Of a DNA stretch of 21,954 nt, positions 14,064 through 21,347 are shown piece by piece. How positions within the stretch are numbered: the stretch's first letter is position 1; each line of letters starts with the position of its first letter. This stretch comes from Proteobacteria bacterium UBA1858 (GTDB lineage: Bacteria > Pseudomonadota > Gammaproteobacteria > UBA4575): the NCBI GenBank assembly GCA_002338385.1, contig DDIE01000027.1, forward strand, positions 1-21,954, in the 5' to 3' direction. Below the pieces are notes generated by a model. That model was given only the letters and a program-made list of their open reading frames with translations. It searched no databases and had not been told where the DNA came from. The position numbers were made by a program, and so were the translations under genes.

Positions 14064-15512
14064 ATGATTATACGATCTCTGCTGTTACTATTTGCGCTCA
14101 CACTTTCGCTTCCTTATGCCCACGCCTGCCCTGGCAGCTATGCAGGCACAGATCAATCAAGTGTGGATTTCTCCAACCAGAATTTGAGTGGTTGTGACTT
14201 CACAGGTGCTACGCTTAGCGCGACCAATTTTACCGGCGCGAATCTATCTGGTGCTGATTTCACAAATACGACAGTAGATGCTAGCACCCTCTTCACCGGT
14301 GCCAATCTCACTGCGATTACGTGGACGAACTTTACTGGTAGCATCAGCTATAGCCAAATGATAGATGCTGAATATGGTCTGTTTGATGCGACCAGCCAGA
14401 CCGGCACATCCTCTTCATTACACAGTGAGAGTGCACATCCGCATGCCGGCTATAAAGTCACCCTGGCAACTAAAGATTATTCCGGGCAAACACTGGCTAA
14501 TGTTGATTTCACCGGTTATAACCTGGACGGCGTCAATTTCAGCAACGCGACCCTGACCAATTCGATTTTTGATGAAGCGAATCTGGCTAATGTCAATTTT
14601 AGCGGTGCCGATGTCAGCGGTGCGTCTTTCACCAATGCCTTATATGATTCAAGAACGGTATTTCCATCCGGCTTTAACAGTGCCAGCCAAGGCCTGATTG
14701 AAGTTAACATGACCTACTTTATTGCCGATAGCGCGCTCATTAACAAGCATCCCGGGGCTGACTTACTCTGGGGCACAAGTGACGATATTGCTGACTGGAC
14801 CACCCATCACGCGAGTTTCCCCAATAGCAATCAAAGTACGGCTAATAATCCACGTGGACGTGCCTCAGTATCCATATATCCTACCACCAGTCCGGTTGCT
14901 GATACGGTCGAGGATGGCGTTAACTACACCGGCTATTTTCTCGGTGGGTATACCGCCACTGATGCTAATACAGAAGAATATTTACATCTCACCCGAGAAT
15001 GGGCGACCACGCACTCGCAAAGCTCGTCCTATGATGAGACGGCTGGCTTCAATGCCTACAATTCATCTTCATTTGCCAGTTGTGCGCGGGACAATGATAA
15101 TACTATCTCGAACTGCAGTGGTACTTGGGGCTACTATATGGCATCCACCAATTACCCGACCGTATCAGATTACTCAACCACACTGTATGCCGCTACTTTT
15201 GAAGAAACGGGTTACTGGCTGCATAAAGATCAAAATCCAGCAACCGTATTTGGTGCCGGCAGTGATCAAGCACTGACATTTCAATATATGATGGATGTGC
15301 TGAATAATGCCGGCATAACCTATGATCATATTCTGTATACCCGCACAACCAACAACGATAGCGTGAATAGGGTCAATTATGCCTATGGCCTTGGCAGCAC
15401 CAACCCCAGTGCGACAACCAATACGGTGACGCAAGTGCCCTATCCCAGTTGGTTTATGCTTGCCTTGGGCATGCTACTGGCTTGCCTGGGCTATCGTTAC
15501 GCCCGTTATTAA
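14064..15512 (+). CDS. Secreted pentapeptide-repeat protein with PEP/IPTL-CTERM-like tail
   Basis: 482 residues, ATG start. A signal peptide ends near AHA-CPG (21). Two blocks of pentapeptide repeats of the A(D/N)(L/F)xx type follow: about 34-82 (for example LSGCDFTGATLSATNFTGAN) and about 141-190 (ANVDFTGYNLDGVNFSNATL), each expected to form a right-handed square beta-helix. Residues 215-450 are a Ser/Thr/Asn/Tyr-rich extracellular region without a family I recognise. The end is VPYPSW (458-463), a hydrophobic helix and the basic tail RYARY, the three-part layout of PEP-CTERM and IPTL-CTERM sorting signals, which exosortase/archaeosortase-type enzymes process. No exosortase gene is in the window. 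It is probably a surface or matrix protein. Confidence 0.75.
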   Translation: MIIRSLLLLFALTLSLPYAHACPGSYAGTDQSSVDFSNQNLSGCDFTGATLSATNFTGANLSGADFTNTTVDASTLFTGANLTAITWTNFTGSISYSQMIDAEYGLFDATSQTGTSSSLHSESAHPHAGYKVTLATKDYSGQTLANVDFTGYNLDGVNFSNATLTNSIFDEANLANVNFSGADVSGASFTNALYDSRTVFPSGFNSASQGLIEVNMTYFIADSALINKHPGADLLWGTSDDIADWTTHHASFPNSNQSTANNPRGRASVSIYPTTSPVADTVEDGVNYTGYFLGGYTATDANTEEYLHLTREWATTHSQSSSYDETAGFNAYNSSSFASCARDNDNTISNCSGTWGYYMASTNYPTVSDYSTTLYAATFEETGYWLHKDQNPATVFGAGSDQALTFQYMMDVLNNAGITYDHILYTRTTNNDSVNRVNYAYGLGSTNPSATTNTVTQVPYPSWFMLALGMLLACLGYRYARY

Positions 15513-15614
15513 CAGCGCTATAGTGAGATGGTTGAGCTCAACATTTTGCCAGCACGCTATCGACCACGTTGCGGTTGAGGTGCGTTCGCAGATGCAGTTA
15601 AGCTGAGCAGACAA

Positions 15615-16304
15615 TCAAACGGATAAGTAATGACTCACTTTTTCGGTATCAACTTCATCGCGTTTATTCTCGAATAGGATATTGCCACTCTCGATCACTA
15701 AAATTCGATCAGCGACCGCGAGTGCAAAGTGCAGAACTTGCTCAGAGACAATGATGGTGATCTCGCGCATTTTCCTAATTTCATTCAATATATTGGCAAT
15801 ATCTTTAATAATCGATGGCTGAATTCCCTCGGTCGGCTCGTCCAATAATAATACTTTAGGATCGGTCACCAGTGCGCGCGCGATGGCTAACTGTTGTTGT
15901 TGGCCACCCGATAAATTCCCGCCTTTACGATGACGCATATCGTGTAATACCGGAAACAGTTGGTAGATTTCATCGGGTACTTTTTTATTTTTCGAGTTTT
16001 CTAAGCCGGTCTCAATATTTTCTAAAACGGTGAGCGTAGGAAATATCATCCGCCCCTGTGGCACATAGGCCACTCCCTGACTGACACGCTCATAGCTCTG
16101 CATGTTTGAAACATTGGTCCCGGCAACTTCTATGTCACCACCCTTAAGTGGAATGACACCAATCAGGGATTTGAATAATGTTGTTTTGCCCATACCATTA
16201 CGCCCCATGATAGCGATTGTTTCATTCGGATTTGCCTCAAATGAAAGATCACTGATCACGGTACTGTCACCATAAGCTACCTGTATATTTTTTACGTTAA
16301 GCAT
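15615..16304 (-). CDS. urtE: Urea/short-chain amide ABC transporter, ATPase UrtE
   Basis: 229 residues, ATG start behind AAGGAAA. It is an ABC ATPase of the branched-chain amino acid/urea group: Walker A GRNGMGKT (34-41), Q-loop VPQGRMIFPTLTV (81-93), signature LSGGQ (131-135) and Walker B VLLLDEP (151-157). The NGMGKT variant and the length are usual for UrtE. It works on the inner membrane face with UrtD to power uptake through UrtBC. It is the last gene of the urt cluster, 41 bases after urtD, and converges with the pentapeptide-repeat gene across about 100 bases that hold no clear terminator. Confidence 0.92.
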   Translation of the reverse strand: MLNVKNIQVAYGDSTVISDLSFEANPNETIAIMGRNGMGKTTLFKSLIGVIPLKGGDIEVAGTNVSNMQSYERVSQGVAYVPQGRMIFPTLTVLENIETGLENSKNKKVPDEIYQLFPVLHDMRHRKGGNLSGGQQQQLAIARALVTDPKVLLLDEPTEGIQPSIIKDIANILNEIRKMREITIIVSEQVLHFALAVADRILVIESGNILFENKRDEVDTEKVSHYLSV

Positions 16305-16345
16305 ATTATTTCCTTTTCACTATGATGCGTTAAATGACGCTGTAT

Positions 16346-17098
16346 TTAATGCCCCAGATAAACTTCGATAACATCTTTGTTATTTTTAATTTCTGACATT
16401 TCACCTTCAGCTAACAGACTACCCTGATGCAGAACAGTTACTTTTTCCGCGATTTTTTCAACAAACTCCATATCATGCTCAATCACGATCACACTGCGAC
16501 CCTTACAAATTCTCTTCAGTAATTCAGCGGTTTGATTACGCTCCTTCACACTCATGCCAGCGACCGGCTCGTCTAACATCACGAGCTCAGGATCTTGGAT
16601 AAGTAACATGCCAATTTCTAACCATTGCTTCTGGCCATGGCTGAGTAATGCAGCATTCATATCTAATAAATCATCCAGGAAAATCTCTTTAGCAACGGCC
16701 TTTATTTCCTGATCGATCTTTTCCGTAGTATTAAAAAATAATGCGCCTAAAACATCTCTGGCTTTTGGATAGGAGACTTCTAGATTTTCATACACAGTCA
16801 GCGTCTCGTAGATTGAGGGATTCTGGAACTTACGTCCAACACCCGCATGCACAATCTGATGTTCAGACATTTTAGTGAGATCTTTATTCTTGTATTTGAT
16901 ATAACCGCTGCTAGCTTGTGTTTTGCCACAAATTAGATCGAGCAATGTCGTTTTACCCGCACCATTTGGCCCGATGATTACCCGTAGTTCGTTATGATCG
17001 ATATACATAGTGACGTTGTCTACAGCTTTAAAACCGTCAAATGACACCGTCAAGTCTTCAATGCCTAAAACATAATCCGTATTACTTCCACCTAACAT
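16346..17098 (-). CDS. urtD: Urea/short-chain amide ABC transporter, ATPase UrtD
   Basis: 250 residues, ATG start behind GGAGAC. ABC ATPase motifs are Walker A GPNGAGKT (43-50), Q-loop VGRKFQNPSIYETLTV (87-102), a signature that reads LSHGQ (152-156) and Walker B ELVMLDEP (171-178) followed by the D-loop VAGMSVKE. The LSHGQKQWLEI signature and the C-terminal EVYLGH are typical of UrtD rather than LivG. It pairs with UrtE as the ATP-hydrolysing dimer. It lies 23 bases after urtC in the same operon. Confidence 0.92.
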   Translation of the reverse strand: MLGGSNTDYVLGIEDLTVSFDGFKAVDNVTMYIDHNELRVIIGPNGAGKTTLLDLICGKTQASSGYIKYKNKDLTKMSEHQIVHAGVGRKFQNPSIYETLTVYENLEVSYPKARDVLGALFFNTTEKIDQEIKAVAKEIFLDDLLDMNAALLSHGQKQWLEIGMLLIQDPELVMLDEPVAGMSVKERNQTAELLKRICKGRSVIVIEHDMEFVEKIAEKVTVLHQGSLLAEGEMSEIKNNKDVIEVYLGH

Positions 17099-17121
17099 AT
17101 GCTTGTCTCCTAACAGTGTTT

Positions 17122-18258
17122 TTAATTGACTTCGGTAATTGACTCATCATCTGACTTCGATTTTTCTTGTTTACCTGCCCTACTCGCTAAAAACTTCTGC
17201 TTGGCTTGGGTGTACATTCCAGACAGGCCATCGGGGAATGTCATGACCACACCAATGAACAGCGCGCCCATTAGAAATAACCATAGCTCAGGGAAACTCT
17301 CCGAGAATAATGTCTTGCCCGCATTGACCACTAGCGTGCCATATACGGCACCAATCAAACACATGCGGCCACCTAAAGCAGCGAAGATGACCATTTCAAT
17401 GGAAGGCACTATGCCAATAAAGGATGGTGACATGAACCCTACTTGGAGAGTAAACATGGCACCACCAATGGCGGAGATCGCAGCAGCAACACAGAAAATA
17501 AATATTTTATAATTGGCAACATCATAACCAGAGAAACGTACCCTATCCTCTTTATCTTTGAGGGCTAGTAGGAGCTTGCCGACTTTGCTATTGATGATGT
17601 AACGACCAACCAATATACATAAGGTGAGCAAAAATAAATTTAAGTAATAGAGAATATATTTGGAGGAATCATCGCGGATGTCCCAACCCAGCAATGTGCG
17701 CAGATCAGTAATGCCATTAACCCCTCCCGTTAAACCCTGTTGACCAATGATGAGAATAGTGAGTATGGCAGCGACGGCTTGCGTCATGATCGCGAAATAA
17801 ACGCCACTTACACGACGTTTAAACATAGCGGCACCGATAATATAGGCAAATATCCCGGGGACTAAAATTATGGCTACGATAGCAATAAATAAATTATCAA
17901 ACGGCACCCAAAACCAGGGCAACTCAGTCAGCTGATTCCAGTCCATAAAATCGGGGATGCCAGGGGTGGATTGAATTGCTGTTGTTTCTGGGTCTGAGGC
18001 TTCCAGCTTTAAAAACATGGCCATACAGTAACCACCAAGGCCGAAAAATACGCCTTGTCCAAGGCTTAAAATACCACCATAACCCCAGCATAACACTAGA
18101 CCTACAGCAACAAACGCATAAGTTAAGTATTTACCGACTAGATTAAGGCGGAAAATATCCAGTACTAAGGGTAAGAACACACCAAGAAAGAAAAGGAGTA
18201 TTGCCAAAGCAATGATCTGATTCTTATCACCTAACATTTTTTGCATCGTTACAGACAT
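17122..18258 (-). CDS. urtC: Urea/short-chain amide ABC transporter, permease UrtC
   Basis: 378 residues, ATG start with AAGGAGC directly upstream. A LivM-type permease with about ten hydrophobic segments: an N-terminal cluster beginning IIALAILLFFLGVFLPLVL (15-33), then LCWGYGGILSLGQGVFFGLG, a motif shared by UrtC and LivM, and a polar periplasmic loop at about 88-115. The C-terminus is a charged cytoplasmic tail (KQKFLASRAGKQEKS onward). With UrtB it forms the membrane channel. It starts 10 bases after the urtB stop, with its ribosome binding site overlapping the end of urtB, so the two are co-translated. Confidence 0.92.
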   Translation of the reverse strand: MSVTMQKMLGDKNQIIALAILLFFLGVFLPLVLDIFRLNLVGKYLTYAFVAVGLVLCWGYGGILSLGQGVFFGLGGYCMAMFLKLEASDPETTAIQSTPGIPDFMDWNQLTELPWFWVPFDNLFIAIVAIILVPGIFAYIIGAAMFKRRVSGVYFAIMTQAVAAILTILIIGQQGLTGGVNGITDLRTLLGWDIRDDSSKYILYYLNLFLLTLCILVGRYIINSKVGKLLLALKDKEDRVRFSGYDVANYKIFIFCVAAAISAIGGAMFTLQVGFMSPSFIGIVPSIEMVIFAALGGRMCLIGAVYGTLVVNAGKTLFSESFPELWLFLMGALFIGVVMTFPDGLSGMYTQAKQKFLASRAGKQEKSKSDDESITEVN

Positions 18259-18268
18259 TACTTGCTCC

Positions 18269-19195
18269 TTACTTTCTAACTTTAATGGAGAATAAACCTT
18301 CTGGCTTAATCATTAGGATGCTAATCACGGTTAACAAAGTTAAAACCTTAGCCATGGAACCACTCATGAAAAATTCCATAATTGACTGTGCTTGAGCAAT
18401 TGAAAAGGCTGACATGATTGTGCCAAAAATACTTGCTGCGCCTCCGAATACAACGACTAAGAATGTATCCACTATGTAGAGTGATCCACTGGTTGGACCA
18501 GTCGAGGCGATGGTGGTAAATACCGCGCCAGCAATACCCGCAATACCACAACCAAAGGCGAAGGTATAACGATCTACACTCTTGGTATTAATACCGGCTG
18601 CACCACTCATCACTCGATTCTGTGTAGTGGCACGCACGCGCAAGCCCCAGCGTGATTTGAATAACATATAGTAGACCAGCACGGTCATGATAAAGGTGAC
18701 TGACACCACTAACATGCCATTGATGGGAATTTCGATCATATCAGTGAGCTGAAAGGACCCTAACAACCAGTCGGGTAAGGTGGAGCTGACTTCGCGGGCA
18801 CCAAAGGTGGAGCGAAATGTTTGCTGCATAATTAAACTCAAACCCCAGGTGGCAAGCAGTGTGTCTAGGGGTCTTTTATAAAGGTGTCTGATCATGCCAA
18901 CTTCAACTAAGTAGCCGACAATAAATGCAATAATGAACGCCAGAATTATGGCAAAGAAAAAGTAATAATTCATAAAACCGGGAATATAATTCTCAGTTAG
19001 GGACGAGAGCATGAAGGTGGTGTACGCACCAATAGTGAGGAATTCACCATGCGCCATATTGATAACTTTCATTTGACCAAAAATGATCGCTAAACCAAGT
19101 GCCATTAATAAGAACACGCAGAATAAACTTAATCCTGCAAATCCTTGCATAGCAAATATAGCTCCTAATTCCGTCGCACTGTACTCTGAAAACAT
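18269..19195 (-). CDS. urtB: Urea/short-chain amide ABC transporter, permease UrtB
   Basis: 308 residues, ATG start behind AAAGGAGC. A LivH-type permease with about eight membrane segments. GLAIIFGQMKVINMAHGEFLTIGAY (about 34-58) is the characteristic UrtB/LivH signature, and ATTQNRVMSGAAGINTKSVDRYTFAFGCGIAG matches the cytoplasmic EAA-like loop region. This is the short form of UrtB, without the long N-terminal periplasmic domain found in some bacteria. It forms the pore with UrtC. A 90-base gap with a hairpin separates it from urtA, which may lower its expression relative to the binding protein. Confidence 0.92.
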   Translation of the reverse strand: MFSEYSATELGAIFAMQGFAGLSLFCVFLLMALGLAIIFGQMKVINMAHGEFLTIGAYTTFMLSSLTENYIPGFMNYYFFFAIILAFIIAFIVGYLVEVGMIRHLYKRPLDTLLATWGLSLIMQQTFRSTFGAREVSSTLPDWLLGSFQLTDMIEIPINGMLVVSVTFIMTVLVYYMLFKSRWGLRVRATTQNRVMSGAAGINTKSVDRYTFAFGCGIAGIAGAVFTTIASTGPTSGSLYIVDTFLVVVFGGAASIFGTIMSAFSIAQAQSIMEFFMSGSMAKVLTLLTVISILMIKPEGLFSIKVRK

Positions 19196-19232
19196 TTAAC
19201 TTGCTCCTTTGGGCGTATCACTTTAAGTGACC

Positions 19233-19260
19233 CGGGTATACGATTTAACCGCTATACCCG
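19233..19260 (-). repeat. Stem-loop between urtA and urtB
   Basis: CGGGTATA (19233-19240) and TATACCCG (19253-19260) are perfect 8-bp inverted arms with a 12-base loop. A second small palindrome, TCACTTTAAGTGA, lies at 19218-19230. No T-run follows. Hairpins at this place in binding-protein operons usually stabilise the upstream mRNA or cause partial termination, raising the ratio of binding protein to permease. Confidence 0.65.
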
Positions 19261-19285
19261 AGTCGAACTCACTCAACTAGAAAGA

Positions 19286-20503
19286 CTATTGATAACCTTC
19301 CGGGAATGGATCGGGCTCGATGAGACCCGACTCCCAGATGACATCAAATTGACCATCTGTTTTAGCTATACCAATACGCGTCTTACTCCAAAGGTGATGG
19401 TTTGAATCATGAATACGCACATAGCCTTCTGGTGCGGTATCAAGCTCAATGCCATTTGAGGCGACTGCAATCTTATCAATATCAAAGCTACCTGCTTTTT
19501 CAACCGCTGCTTTCCATAACCATGGACCTAGATAGGCCGCTTGGGTAACGTCACCAATCACACTGTCATCTCCCCACATTTCTTTGAATGCGGAAACAAA
19601 CGCTTGATTGTTTGGATTATCCAGGCTCTGGAAGTATTTCATTGCGGCGTAGAAGCCTTCGACGTTTTCACCACCGATGCCAAGCATCTCATCTTCCGTC
19701 ACTGAAATCGTAAGTAAGGTCCACTTGTCTGAGGTAATACCAGCGGCCTTGAGTTGCTTGTACCAAGAGACATTACTTCCACCGACAACGATGCTGTAGA
19801 TCACATCGGGCTTCTTGAGTTTGATTTTGTTAATCAGAGAGCCAAAGTTAGTGTGACCCAGTGGGTAGTACTCTTCACCAACCACCTTGCCACCAAGAAC
19901 ATTTTCGATGTGTTTACGTGCAATCTTATTTGACGTTCTAGGCCAGATATAATCTGAACCAATCAAGTAAAATGTTTTTGCATCTTTGGTCTCTTTAACC
20001 CAGTCTAAACCCGCGATAATTTGTTGGGTTGCTTCTTGACCGGTATAGATCACATTCTTAGACTCTTCCAGACCTTCGTAAAAAGTTGGATAGTAAAGCA
20101 TGCCATTTTCTTTCTCGAACACTGGTAACACCGCTTTTCTTGAAGCGGATGTCCAGCAACCAAATACTGAGGCGACTTTATCTTTCACTAATAACTTTTT
20201 AGCTTTCTCAGCAAATGTAGGCCAGTCACTGGCGCCGTCTTCTTGAATGATCTCAATCTGACGACCAAGTACACCACCCATTTCATTGATTTGCTTAATA
20301 GCAAGTTTTTCTGCTTCCACAGAGCCAGACTCACTAATTGCCATGGTGCCTGTGACTGAGTGAAGAATACCAACAGTAACAACATCATCAGTTACGGCAA
20401 GACCCGTCGTATTAACGTCCGATGTTGGGTACTCTGCGGCATTTACACTCACGCTGACAACTAGCAGTGAGAGTATGCCTATTAAAGATTTAAATTTACT
20501 CAT
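19286..20503 (-). CDS. urtA: Urea/short-chain amide-binding protein UrtA
   Basis: 405 residues, ATG start; a normal signal peptide ends at VNA-AEY (about 22). The mature protein is a type I periplasmic binding protein of the urea/amide group (FmdD, UrtA, AmiC-like). TVGILHSVTGTMAISE (47-62) begins the first lobe; GCWTSASRKAVLPVFE, YYPTFYEGLEESKNVIYTGQE and GSDYIWPRTSNKIARKH are well-known UrtA blocks; YLGPWLWKAAVEKAG lies late in the chain. It captures urea or small amides in the periplasm and delivers them to UrtBC. Its neighbour fmdA suggests that formamide or related amides are also substrates, as for Methylophilus FmdDEF. It has its own sigma-54-type promoter 43-59 bases upstream. Confidence 0.93.
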   Translation of the reverse strand: MSKFKSLIGILSLLVVSVSVNAAEYPTSDVNTTGLAVTDDVVTVGILHSVTGTMAISESGSVEAEKLAIKQINEMGGVLGRQIEIIQEDGASDWPTFAEKAKKLLVKDKVASVFGCWTSASRKAVLPVFEKENGMLYYPTFYEGLEESKNVIYTGQEATQQIIAGLDWVKETKDAKTFYLIGSDYIWPRTSNKIARKHIENVLGGKVVGEEYYPLGHTNFGSLINKIKLKKPDVIYSIVVGGSNVSWYKQLKAAGITSDKWTLLTISVTEDEMLGIGGENVEGFYAAMKYFQSLDNPNNQAFVSAFKEMWGDDSVIGDVTQAAYLGPWLWKAAVEKAGSFDIDKIAVASNGIELDTAPEGYVRIHDSNHHLWSKTRIGIAKTDGQFDVIWESGLIEPDPFPEGYQ

Positions 20504-20545
20504 TTAGATTTTCCCATTAAAAATAGTTCAAGGTAACGGAGAAAT

Positions 20546-20562
20546 AGCAAGAAGGATGCCAA
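20546..20562 (-). promoter_or_regulatory. Sigma-54 (-24/-12) promoter of urtA
   Basis: On the minus strand TTGGCAT-CCTTC-TTGCT fits the RpoN consensus with one change (T for the C of GGCAC). The step from the -24 G (20559) to the -12 C (20547) is the required 12 bases. It predicts a start near 20535, leaving a 5' leader of about 32 bases before the urtA ATG. TTTTTATGCACTAA at 20619-20632, about 90 bases upstream, resembles the element before the other sigma-54-type promoter in this window. Confidence 0.7.
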
Positions 20563-20690
20563 GTTTTAATTGACGACAATCTGGTGTGCTTATTTGATTA
20601 CTGTATATTTTAATTAACTTTTTATGCACTAATTGATAAGCATTTATTAATGCCCGCTGTACATTTAAGTGCAACCAGGGTATCCACTAG

Positions 20691-20957
20691 TCATAGTCTA
20701 GTGATGCTACTATTTTGTTTGATGATCTTGCTTACCGTGGTGGGATACCACTTGCCATTACGTGCAGTCTTGCAACCGTCATGCATTAATTGACTACAAA
20801 TATTTTCTAAGGTGTGGCCAGTATTAAATAGTCTGACGATCGCTACAATGATCCTACGTTGATAGGGATTAACCATGTGATAGCCCTGGGTTGATACACG
20901 CCAACCAAAGGGTACACGATGATTATTCTTGTGATTTGGCTTATATTTTCTAGGCAC
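20691..20957 (-). CDS. Small stand-alone recombinase-domain protein
   Basis: 88 residues from a GTG start; no other in-frame start lies between it and an upstream stop, and no clear ribosome binding site is seen. VPFGWRVSTQGY (15-26), an acidic-free VNPYQRRIIVAIVRLFNTGHTLENICSQL (29-57) and GCKTARNGKWYPTTVSKII (61-79) follow the pattern of the Recombinase domain (PF07508) that comes after the catalytic domain of large serine recombinases (PYGYR, then ExxVxxIFxLYxxGxSxxxIA, then GxWxxSTVxxIL). The catalytic serine resolvase domain is missing, so it cannot recombine DNA by itself. It could be a small DNA-binding regulator. It sits between fmdB and the urtA promoter on the same strand, which suggests a role in this operon rather than a broken mobile element. 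Confidence 0.65.
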   Translation of the reverse strand: MPRKYKPNHKNNHRVPFGWRVSTQGYHMVNPYQRRIIVAIVRLFNTGHTLENICSQLMHDGCKTARNGKWYPTTVSKIIKQNSSITRL

Positions 20958-21006
20958 TACTGAGTGACATGGAGGCTATCAAGTGAGGATCAATCACGTT
21001 GCTTAA

Positions 21007-21321
21007 TCAGTGACCCAGCATCCAAGGACGAGAGCCAGCAGAACCAGCCATATATTTAGGCTTTGTGTGCTCTGATTTGGAGTGATTGCAGGCACTAGTA
21101 CACACGTGTTTGCGCTGACGTCTAGGCTCATGTGCACTTTTTTCATTGCGCTCCCATGCGCTTCTATTTTCACGTGACATGATTGCCAATGAGGGCGCCG
21201 ACAGCAGTCGTGATGCATCATGCCCACATTCTGGACATGATGCGTCTTGATTGCGTAATGCTACACTTCTAAGTGCAGAGAAGGTGCCGTGTTGCGGACA
21301 CTGGAATTCATATATAGGCAT
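21007..21321 (-). CDS. fmdB: FmdB-family zinc-ribbon protein
   Basis: 104 residues, ATG start. The N-terminus MPIYEFQCPQHGTF is the FmdB hallmark; Cys8, His11, Cys29 and Cys32 (CPEC) form the putative zinc ribbon. The middle SAPSLAIMSRENRSAWERNE and SAHEPR (57-87) are typical of FmdB proteins linked to formamidase. A second Cys/His cluster, HVCTSACNH, lies near the C-terminus. FmdB of Methylophilus methylotrophus was proposed to regulate the fmd genes, but its exact function is not established. It starts 26 bases after the fmdA stop and is probably co-transcribed with it. Confidence 0.88.
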   Translation of the reverse strand: MPIYEFQCPQHGTFSALRSVALRNQDASCPECGHDASRLLSAPSLAIMSRENRSAWERNEKSAHEPRRQRKHVCTSACNHSKSEHTKPKYMAGSAGSRPWMLGH

Positions 21322-21347
21322 AGTAAACCCTGCAGCGTGATGTGGCG

